In this document: piece by piece, positions 6,662 to 13,017 of the stretch | Numbering within the stretch: position 1 is the first letter of the stretch | Layout: every line of letters starts with the position of its first letter | Assembly (NCBI GenBank): GCA_041287705.1 | Contig: JBGGNE010000009.1 | Coordinates: 1 to 25,438, forward strand | Reading direction: 5' to 3' | Source: LW23 sp041287705 | GTDB taxonomy: Bacteria; Verrucomicrobiota; Verrucomicrobiia; Methylacidiphilales; UBA1321 | Length of the DNA stretch: 25,438 nt | Translations under genes and position numbers: made by a program | The notes under the pieces: generated by a model | The model's input: only the letters and a program-made list of their open reading frames with translations | What the model was told of the DNA's origin: nothing | Database searches by the model: none

Positions 6662-7177
6662 ATGCGCCACCAGAAAGCCAGACGTAAACTCGGACGTATG
6701 TCCGCTCATCGCGACTCCCTCGTCGCCAACATTGCTGTGGGTCTCATCACTCACGGCCGCGTAAAGACCACCCTGGCCAAGGCCAAGGTTGTCGGACCTT
6801 ACGCCGAGAAGCTCGTGACCCTCGGTAAGAAGGGTGGCCTGCATCATCGCCGCCTCGCTATCGCCCGCATCCATTCAATCGACGCGGTGCAGAAGCTGTT
6901 CGCAGACATCGCTCCCGGTTACAAGACCCGTCAGGGCGGCTATACCCGCATCACCAAGCTCGGGCCGCGCCAGAGCGATTCCTCCCCCATGGCAATCCTG
7001 GAGTGGGTGGAAGCATCCGCCGCAACGGAAGAGCAGGAGCCTGCCGCCGCTGCAGCCGCACCCATTGAAGTGAAGGCCGAGCCTGTGACCGAAGCCCCCA
7101 AGGCCGAAGCCGCTCCTGAAACCGCTCCCGAAGCTCCCGCTTCCAGCGAGTCCTCCGATCAGCCCAAGCAGAGCTAA
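6662..7177 (+). CDS. rplQ: 50S ribosomal protein L17 with C-terminal extension
   Basis: L17 lies near the peptide exit tunnel of the large subunit. The first 120 or so residues are the normal family: MRHQKARRKLGRMSAHRDSL, ITHGRVKTTLAKAK, HHRRLAIARI, and the closing YTRITKLGPRQSDSSPMAI. About 50 extra residues follow, rich in Ala, Glu and Pro (repeats of the type APKAEAAPE), acidic overall and probably disordered. It closes the alpha operon and is followed by a terminator. Its tail shares the short string KAEAAP and its 17-base coding sequence with the basic tail of S11, most likely low-complexity convergence or duplication. Confidence 0.96.
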   Translation: MRHQKARRKLGRMSAHRDSLVANIAVGLITHGRVKTTLAKAKVVGPYAEKLVTLGKKGGLHHRRLAIARIHSIDAVQKLFADIAPGYKTRQGGYTRITKLGPRQSDSSPMAILEWVEASAATEEQEPAAAAAAPIEVKAEPVTEAPKAEAAPETAPEAPASSESSDQPKQS

Positions 7178-7201
7178 AGCAGCAGCGCTCTCTATTCCAA
7201 G

Positions 7202-7239
7202 ACCTCACTGAGTCATTATTTTGATTCAGATGAGGTTTT
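7202..7239 (+). terminator. Terminator at the end of the alpha operon
   Basis: ACCTCA (7202-7207) pairs with TGAGGT (7231-7236). Inside it CTGAGTC (7208-7214) pairs with GATTCAG (7223-7229) through one G-T pair, with a single bulged A and an AT-rich loop. A run of four T (7236-7239) follows. It lies 25 bases after the rplQ stop and is a likely Rho-independent terminator. Confidence 0.75.
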
Positions 7240-7345
7240 GGCGTTGTCAGGGGGTCACATTCCGGCTTTTAATATCGCCTTTGTTTTGTGGCGCTAAACC
7301 CTGGCGCGTAGCAATTTCCGTTTCTTTCTTCGTTACTATCTTCCC

Positions 7346-8149
7346 ATGAGCAAAGCGCGTCCTCCGAGCAGCGTTTCCAAGCCCCGCAAAACCGTGGCCA
7401 AAAGCGTCCCGACGGAGCGTAAGATTGCATTGTTCAGCGATGTTCACAGCAATCTGGAAGCACTGGAAGCTGTTCTGGCCGACATGGAGAAGCAGAAGGT
7501 TTCCGCCAAGGTATGCCTGGGCGATGTGGTCGGCTACAATGCCAACCCGGTGGAATGCCTGGAGCGTCTGCGGGAACTGAACATCAACATCATCAAGGGC
7601 AACCATGATGAAGAAGCCGCTTCCACGAACTCACTTACCCATTACCGCGAGGTCGCCCGGATCGGTATGGAGTACAGCCGAGGTCAGTTAAGCCGGGAGC
7701 AGAAGACGTTTCTGCGGGCACGCCCCTATGTGGGTCAGGTGCGGGATTTCCTGGTGGTTCACGCTTCGCTCTGCCAGCCCGAGGAGTTTTATTATCTCGA
7801 CAGCTACGAGGAAGCCTGTCTTCACCTGGACATTCAGCCGACGAAGATCTGTTTTGTGGGGCATACCCACGTTCCGCGGGTCTTCGCCATTGACGACAAA
7901 ATGCAGGTGATTGACGTGGACATCCACAACCACATGAAGGTTGGCAAATTGCCGCGCTGTGTGGTGAACGTGGGTAGTGTTGGCCAGCCTCGGGACGGCG
8001 ACAGCCGCGCCTGTTATGCGGTCTACAATGTCGACTCGGAGTCAATAGACTTCCGCCGCGTCACTTACGATATTGAAGCGACACGGAAGAAGATTCTGGA
8101 AGCCGGCCTGCCGCCGCCGTTGGGCGACAGGCTTTTTAAAGGTATATGA
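7346..8149 (+). CDS. Metallophosphoesterase family protein
   Basis: A calcineurin-like metallophosphoesterase of the kind related to diadenosine tetraphosphatases and YfcE-like phosphodiesterases; the substrate cannot be told from sequence. Metal-binding motifs are complete: SDVHSN (D32, H34), GDVVGYN (D60), GNHDE (N86, H87, D88), VVHAS (H139) and GHTHVP (H173, H175). The NVGSVGQPRDGD segment (from N208) is typical of this branch. The 267 residues are near the family length, with an extra basic, probably disordered N-terminus of about 25 residues. The protein has no signal peptide, so it is cytosolic. It is the first gene after the alpha-operon terminator and probably has its own promoter. 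Confidence 0.88.
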   Translation: MSKARPPSSVSKPRKTVAKSVPTERKIALFSDVHSNLEALEAVLADMEKQKVSAKVCLGDVVGYNANPVECLERLRELNINIIKGNHDEEAASTNSLTHYREVARIGMEYSRGQLSREQKTFLRARPYVGQVRDFLVVHASLCQPEEFYYLDSYEEACLHLDIQPTKICFVGHTHVPRVFAIDDKMQVIDVDIHNHMKVGKLPRCVVNVGSVGQPRDGDSRACYAVYNVDSESIDFRRVTYDIEATRKKILEAGLPPPLGDRLFKGI

Positions 8150-8170
8150 GGCCGCCGCCAGATTCCGGGC

Positions 8171-8201
8171 CTGACCGCAGAGCATGAAATACCGCGGTCA
8201 G
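8171..8201. other. Inverted repeat after the phosphoesterase gene
   Basis: CTGACCGC (8171-8178) is perfectly complementary to GCGGTCAG (8194-8201) across a 15-nt loop. It lies between two convergent genes. There is no T-run on either side, so it may be a weak or Rho-assisted end for both transcripts. Confidence 0.45.
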
Positions 8202-8218
8202 CATGGGGTAGCCGGCAT

Positions 8219-8404
8219 TTACTGTTGCTGGTTATTCTCGCCCGTAGTCCCGCGCTTATGTTTCCAGTACCAGAGGGTCGCCATGCCAACAGCCATGGCT
8301 GCTATGATAGTGAGGACGTCCGCTGCGATAAAGTGTCCGGAGAGGACCGATTTTTGCGTTTCGACGACGGCAGTGTCGGCCAGGAAGAGAAACGTTTCGT
8401 TCAT
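8219..8404 (-). CDS. Small single-pass membrane protein, unknown
   Basis: A 61-aa product with one clear hydrophobic segment (AADVLTIIAAMAVGMATLWY, about residues 27-46), followed by a positively charged KHKRG and a short Gln/Asn-rich end. The charges suggest an N-out, C-in single-pass protein. AAAAAGGA lies about 10 bases before the ATG on the minus strand, a reasonable ribosome binding site and better than most starts here. I do not recognise the family. Support is the membrane pattern and the binding site only, so it may be a small real gene or a chance frame. Confidence 0.5.
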   Translation of the reverse strand: MNETFLFLADTAVVETQKSVLSGHFIAADVLTIIAAMAVGMATLWYWKHKRGTTGENNQQQ

Positions 8405-8637
8405 GGTGCGTTATCCTTTTTTTGGGTAGGGTAGGGGCGTCCCCGGGCTGATCGGGCGGGCACGCCTTAGGTGTACCGTTTGTGGGACGGTTTATGTAAG
8501 ATAATCGACCGGAATACTCTCACAACTTTAAATGTTTTTTTGATATATTTCTTTTGTGTGGAAGGCTGTAAGTAAACTAATGTATAACTCTGGACATGGT
8601 CTTGTATGGTTCAGGTTATACGTGGCGCTTGCGGCGC

Positions 8638-9453
8638 ATGATGACGGCGCGGGGGTGTCGCCTGGTAAATTCTGCGGTGTCTTGCGCGCCAGCCGTGTTG
8701 CTGCTGATTGCGATGCTGCTCGTTCTAAGCCCGGCGCAGCATATGCGGGTCGCGGCTGCGGAAGTGGCCGGCAAGGCGGAAACAGAGGAAGAGCTTAGGC
8801 TCCGCTATTTGCTTAATGGCTTAGCGTTGCACTTCACCTACAGGCTGGGGGAGCCGGTGCTGACTAACGAACGCCCCACGGTAAACGTGCTGCCCATGCC
8901 CGGGAATGCTCAGGGACGTGAAGCCTGGTTTCGAACGGCAAATGGTGCCTCATGGGCGGTTGTCCAGGTGATGCCTATAATCAGGCTGGGCGGAGCGGAT
9001 CATAAGGTGCCGTTGATCTGGAAAGGCCATGATGAGGTTCTTTCCCAAATGACGGCAGGTCTGGAAGCGTCCCAGCAGTCCGCACAGGCGTTCGGGATGG
9101 GCCTTTTTCCGTACGAGCTTCAGTTATCGGATGCGCTGGACGGCCTGGTAAAGGAAGGTAAGCTGAAATCCGTACGCCGGACCTCAAACATGGCTGAGAT
9201 CAAGCTGACAAAGCTGGGCAGTCAGCAGTCGCTGCAGGAATCGAAAGGCCGCCCCCGGCGGGAACTGGATGTCTGGGTGGTAGGCGCCTATCACATGAAC
9301 CGCCCTGACGGCAGCCCGGTCACCCTTACTGTGCTGACGACGCGCTGGGGCAATTCCGTCGTACGCCTGGGCTGGATCACGACCGCGTCCTTCAAATACA
9401 TGCGCCGCTTTATGGAAGCCGCCGGTGACTCCGTACGGGACCTGCGTCCGTAA
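8638..9453 (+). CDS. Exported protein of unknown function
   Basis: The N-terminus carries a signal peptide: Arg-containing start, hydrophobic APAVLLLIAMLLVL, and a probable cleavage site after VAAA. The mature part of about 225 residues is a mixed alpha/beta protein without a motif I recognise. It has several amphipathic beta segments (ELDVWVVGAYHM, TLTVLTTRWG) and no catalytic signature. I chose the MM start at 8638; a longer start at 8596 would put 14 residues before a normal signal-peptide n-region and has no ribosome binding site. The gene stands alone between a minus-strand gene on each side. The coding pattern is like its neighbours, so I think it is real. Confidence 0.7.
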   Translation: MMTARGCRLVNSAVSCAPAVLLLIAMLLVLSPAQHMRVAAAEVAGKAETEEELRLRYLLNGLALHFTYRLGEPVLTNERPTVNVLPMPGNAQGREAWFRTANGASWAVVQVMPIIRLGGADHKVPLIWKGHDEVLSQMTAGLEASQQSAQAFGMGLFPYELQLSDALDGLVKEGKLKSVRRTSNMAEIKLTKLGSQQSLQESKGRPRRELDVWVVGAYHMNRPDGSPVTLTVLTTRWGNSVVRLGWITTASFKYMRRFMEAAGDSVRDLRP

Positions 9454-9491
9454 CGGCATGGAGGGGCAGGGGAGAGGTGATGCGGACGCAG
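9442..9491 (+). other. Inverted repeat spanning the stop codon
   Basis: CTGCGTCCG (9442-9450), the final codons of the exported-protein gene, is perfectly complementary to CGGACGCAG (9483-9491) over a 32-nt purine-rich loop. It could help end the transcript or protect the 3' end, but no T-run follows. Confidence 0.35.
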
Positions 9492-9522
9492 AGAAGAATG
9501 CTGGCTGATCCGGGGCATTCCA

Positions 9523-9720
9523 CTACCTCGTTATGTTCAGTTCCCTCATGCGGCGAAGCTCTTTCAGGTCCCGGATTTTTTTGCACTCGCTTACGTCGAG
9601 TTCCCTGAGGCCGGTAAGGGCGTGAAGGCACTTTACGGAAGTTGCTTGCAGATTCATCCCCTCTGCCTGCCCATCCTCATCATCATCGTGTCCCAAGTTC
9701 ATATGGTCTTCCGTGCCCAT
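9523..9720 (-). pseudogene. Leucine-rich-repeat fragment
   Basis: A short frame whose C-terminal half reads as leucine-rich repeats: LTGLRELDVSECKKIRDLKE followed by LRRMRELNIT, with Leu and Ile spaced as in LRR units of about 22 residues. Real LRR proteins have many such units and usually an anchor or signal, so this piece of one and a half repeats looks like a remnant. The reading frame stays open further upstream to an ATG ending at 9774, but those extra residues are encoded by the repeat element just upstream, so I start at the Met of MGTEDH. An acidic stretch (HDDDEDGQAE) precedes the repeats. A functional small protein cannot be excluded. Confidence 0.4.
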
Positions 9721-9729
9721 CGTCGAAGT

Positions 9730-9835
9730 AGTGCGGTATAGCGATCCCGCAACGATACTCCCCAGCGACGGCAACGCCGTCAGCTAAAGGGTCCAGCGTC
9801 AGGCTGGTCAGGCTGGTCAGGCTGGTCAGGCTGGT
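9730..9835 (-). repeat. Intergenic palindromic repeat, copy E, with tandem tail
   Basis: The same three-part plan as copy C: AGTGCGGTATAGCGATCCC (9730-9748), hairpin GACGGC-AAC-GCCGTC (9767-9781), then the core CCAGCGTCAGGCTGG (9793-9807). One base change breaks an inner pair of the core palindrome. The element reads on the minus strand, directly after the SpoIIM-family gene, whose stop codon lies within it. A tandem array of a 9-base unit extends the end. Confidence 0.75.
9800..9835. repeat. Four tandem copies of a 9-base unit
   Basis: CAGGCTGGT occurs four times without a change (9800-9808, 9809-9817, 9818-9826, 9827-9835). The unit equals the end of the repeat core, so it looks like slippage or local amplification of the element end. 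The last unit supplies the stop codon and the final two codons of the SpoIIM-family gene. Confidence 0.9.
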
Positions 9836-10887
9836 TTTTCGGTTTCGTGGATGCGGCGTAGTTCTTCTTCCAGGCTGGTATCGGTGCTGGCGATGCCTGG
9901 TTGCGCTTTGGGCTTGCCGGATTCATCGCCTTTCTTCTTGCCGCTGAGCAGCAGGTAGGCCCAGAAAGCGGTGAAGAGCGAGACGCCGAGAGTGATCTTG
10001 AACCAGAGCGGAATGCTTTGCGAAGGCGAGATGAAGCCCTCCACGATGCCGATGGCGAACAGAGGGGGAATGCACGCCAGGGCGAGGCGCATCGCATCCT
10101 GCCCGCGTACGCTGAGCGCATCGGCTCGCGAGAGATTGCCGGGGCTGAGCAGGGCGCTGGCCAGAACAAAGCCCGAAGCGCCCGCAAGAATGATCGTGCT
10201 GATTTCAACAAGCGCGTGGCTGGCAACGAATTCCAGCAGATCGAACAGCAGACCGTGCTGGGCGCACAACTTGAACGCGGCGCCGAGAATAAAGCCGTTG
10301 AGAACCAGGATCAGCGTGGTGATAACGCCGCAGCTCATTCCGCCGACAAAGCACCAGAAGGCGACGGTAATGTTGTTCGACAGAATGATCGTGCTGCTGA
10401 CGGAACTCGGCACAGCGCTGAAAATACTGCGGGTCCACATGCGGCCCGAGTAAATATCCTCGATAACCGAAGTGGGCAGGACCAGATGCGCCACGCGTTC
10501 ATCGGCCTGAACCGCGGCGAGGCCCAGTGCGAAAGCTGCCAGGAAGAGGATGGCGGACAGCGTAATGAAATCGAAATTCTTACGGGTAATGCGCGGGATG
10601 TCGTTGCGAAAGAAATCCGTGATGCCCTTGGCGGTGATGCCTTCCGTGCGATAGATCTGGTGGTGGGCGCGCCCGACAAGCTGATGCAGAAAGAGGAGCA
10701 GCGTGGTGCCAGGGTAGTAGGTCTGCGCAAAGGCGAGGTCGCTGGTGCTGGCGCGGTAAAGGTGGCTCAGCTCGTGAAGAGTGGGGCGGTCGAGCTGCTT
10801 AACCTGGCGGCGCTCCAGGAAGGAGAGAAGCTTTTCCAGCCGCTCCCACCGGGCGCGGTTTTTACGAACAAATGTCGCCATATTCAT
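9826..10887 (-). CDS. SpoIIM-family (stage II sporulation protein M-like) membrane protein
   Basis: A 353-aa polytopic inner-membrane protein. Family landmarks are NNITVAFWCFVGGMSCGVIT followed by LVLNGFILG (residues 171-202) and the segment SHALVEISTIILAGASGFVL (residues 223-242), which match the conserved SpoIIM pattern of an NNI/NG loop and a HxxxE helix. About five or six hydrophobic segments lie at roughly 105-126, 172-208, 224-247, 266-286 and 295-316. In Bacillus, SpoIIM acts in peptidoglycan removal during engulfment; homologues in non-sporulating bacteria usually neighbour RDD-domain or MoxR/DUF58 genes, none of which is here. The charged C-terminal tail ends inside a tandem repeat. 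The start could also be Met3. Its role here is unknown. Confidence 0.85.
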   Translation of the reverse strand: MNMATFVRKNRARWERLEKLLSFLERRQVKQLDRPTLHELSHLYRASTSDLAFAQTYYPGTTLLLFLHQLVGRAHHQIYRTEGITAKGITDFFRNDIPRITRKNFDFITLSAILFLAAFALGLAAVQADERVAHLVLPTSVIEDIYSGRMWTRSIFSAVPSSVSSTIILSNNITVAFWCFVGGMSCGVITTLILVLNGFILGAAFKLCAQHGLLFDLLEFVASHALVEISTIILAGASGFVLASALLSPGNLSRADALSVRGQDAMRLALACIPPLFAIGIVEGFISPSQSIPLWFKITLGVSLFTAFWAYLLLSGKKKGDESGKPKAQPGIASTDTSLEEELRRIHETEKPA

Positions 10888-11125
10888 GCAACTCTGTTTG
10901 TACGTGGCCCGCGCCGCGAACGGAAGTCGAAAAGAGGGGCATTGATATCGCTGGGAAATGGTCTGAGTCCTCCGGGGATGAGCCTTTAGCCTGGTATCCG
11001 GCAGATCAGCCCGTACGAGAAAAGCAACCCCATGTCTCTATCTTGAAGGCTTCTTTTCCCCAGACTCTTATTGAGTTTGCAGGAAGTCTGTGGAGATGTT
11101 ATGAGAATCATGCCGCGCTTCCATA

Positions 11126-12964
11126 ATGTGCGAAGCAATACGGATCTGGTACTTCATGATTAATGCGATTCTTCAGCCTTTAAAAAAGGCATGTGCAGCA
11201 ATAAATCATCCCGGAAACCGGCCGGATATATATATTGTTCTATCTCTCTGGTCGCTGGTAGGACTTGTCTGTTACTGGAACAGCCATAAGTTTGGACTGT
11301 ATCAGGACGACTTTATCTACACATTCGGTCCCCTCCAATGGTCATGGAAAGATGGTCCGATAGATCATCCCGCTCAGTGGTTCGGCCCTCTGTTCTGGAC
11401 TACGTGGTCAGAGGGAATCAAAAATATTGTGGATGGACTCACCGGCGTCTACTGGTCTCAGGGGCGAGGTCTGCATGCGGGTATAGTGGAGACAATTGTC
11501 TTTCTTAACTTTAAACTAGGCGGCGGACTTCTATCGCTCCAGCTTATTGCTGCATCGATAGCTCTTCTCAATACCGCGCTGTTTTACTATCTGTTACGGT
11601 ACGATTTTTCTTACCTTCCGGCTGCATTTGGGACTCTCATGTTTATCATGTTCCCCGGCGACGTAAGTAAACTTTCCATGCATGTGCAGGCGGCTGGGCA
11701 CAGTGCGTGGCCATTTGTGTTTATAGCCTGTATGTTGTTAAGAAAGGAATACAGGTATGCCAGTCTCCTGCTGGCTGGTGTTTCTCTGTTTATCTATGAG
11801 ATTTGCTTTTTATTTTATCTCTATTATGGCGTGTATTATTTTTATACCCGGCAAAATGATAAGTTCAAGAATGCGTGCTATCATGTTTTTCTCAGCGTGG
11901 CACTCATCGTTTTTGTTTTAGCATTACGTCTCGTGTTTAAAGAGGCACGTACGGTGAACTCGAGTACCAATGAGTACTATCTGACACAACTAATCGCCAG
12001 CTTCTTTCTCGGCCCTATTTCTTCCGCTGTGGCATTGGATCCCCAGTACCTTTGGAAAATGTCCACCGTCATGTCATGGGAAGCTGCAGTGCGAATCGCT
12101 TTGGCCATGTCGCTCTGCATTACCGCAGTCCTGGCAGCACAAAGAAAAGACAATACGTGGGTGGATCGCAGCAATAACTTTAAACCCCTGATCCTGCTCT
12201 CCTTTGTCCTCGTGTTCGGTGGCTACGTCCACGCTACAGGACAGCGATTCCCTCCTATTGACATAGTTGATCGTTTTTCCAGTATCCATATCTTTTCTGC
12301 TACGGGATATGCCATATTTTTGGCTACCGCCATTGAATTTCTAAGCACGAAAATTCGAAAAGAGAACGGAGGCGCGGTATTTGAGTGGGGGCTTAACGGC
12401 ATCGTAGCCCTGTATGCATGCCTGTTATGCTGTTTCTGGATATCCGTATCCGACAGCTATGATAAGACGTGGGCCTATACCAAGACGTTCTGGCGTGAAA
12501 TTATGTCAGAGTGCCCAGATATGACGCGGACGAATACGCTTGTCATTCTGGACGAACCTTCAGTGCTTGTGCCGCCGCTCGCGTTCAACAAGTTCTATCT
12601 GACCGCGTACGAGTATCTTATTATTCCTCCGCGCATGACAACTCGCGAGAGTGAGACACCGAGAACCGCGAAACCCTACTCAGCTGTCTATATAGTGCCT
12701 GTCGATAGCTTTCAAAGGAATGTCAGTCTTCAGGACGGTCATAAAGTCTGGTATACAGGCCGCTCCTCTAATTTCAGGAAACTAATCAATCTCGATAATT
12801 TTGACCTGATTGTACTGAAGCGGGAAGGGGATAAACTGATGCGCTGGACGGGATCGCTGGAAACTCCCGCGGGCCTGATTCCATTAAAGCCTCGTGACGT
12901 AGCGGGATCCGCTCCTGTAATGCTTCTCCCAACGCCGGTAGCCCGAATTTTGCTTTCGGATTAG
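11126..12964 (+). CDS. Polytopic membrane protein, possible GT-C glycosyltransferase
   Basis: A 612-aa protein with about ten hydrophobic segments, then a C-terminal region of about 130 soluble residues. The first extracytoplasmic loop after TM1 holds YQDDF (D61, D62), the usual place and form of the acidic catalytic motif in GT-C enzymes that use lipid-linked sugars. It is followed by aromatic-rich segments and QGRGLH (112-117). I do not recognise a specific family, so glycosyltransferase is an inference; an uncharacterised membrane protein is the safe reading. Two sampled 60-base stretches (11761-11820 and 12301-12360) are each 38% GC, far below neighbouring genes, which suggests transfer. 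Met11 (11156) is an equally possible start. Confidence 0.7.
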   Translation: MCEAIRIWYFMINAILQPLKKACAAINHPGNRPDIYIVLSLWSLVGLVCYWNSHKFGLYQDDFIYTFGPLQWSWKDGPIDHPAQWFGPLFWTTWSEGIKNIVDGLTGVYWSQGRGLHAGIVETIVFLNFKLGGGLLSLQLIAASIALLNTALFYYLLRYDFSYLPAAFGTLMFIMFPGDVSKLSMHVQAAGHSAWPFVFIACMLLRKEYRYASLLLAGVSLFIYEICFLFYLYYGVYYFYTRQNDKFKNACYHVFLSVALIVFVLALRLVFKEARTVNSSTNEYYLTQLIASFFLGPISSAVALDPQYLWKMSTVMSWEAAVRIALAMSLCITAVLAAQRKDNTWVDRSNNFKPLILLSFVLVFGGYVHATGQRFPPIDIVDRFSSIHIFSATGYAIFLATAIEFLSTKIRKENGGAVFEWGLNGIVALYACLLCCFWISVSDSYDKTWAYTKTFWREIMSECPDMTRTNTLVILDEPSVLVPPLAFNKFYLTAYEYLIIPPRMTTRESETPRTAKPYSAVYIVPVDSFQRNVSLQDGHKVWYTGRSSNFRKLINLDNFDLIVLKREGDKLMRWTGSLETPAGLIPLKPRDVAGSAPVMLLPTPVARILLSD

Positions 12965-12988
12965 ATGTCCTGCGCTGGGGTATTGCGA

Positions 12989-13010
12989 AGCCACGGCCAT
13001 CAACGTGGCT
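12989..13010. terminator. Hairpin between convergent genes
   Basis: AGCCACG (12989-12995) and CGTGGCT (13004-13010) form a perfect 7-bp stem with an 8-nt loop, between the stop codons of two convergent genes. No T-run is present on either side. The position suggests a shared, weak transcription end. Confidence 0.45.
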
Positions 13011-13017
13011 CTCTCAC

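Noticed and set aside
9901..10989. Open frame of 362 codons antisense to the SpoIIM-family gene
   Set aside because: It is dominated by charged residues without domains and mirrors a clear membrane protein.
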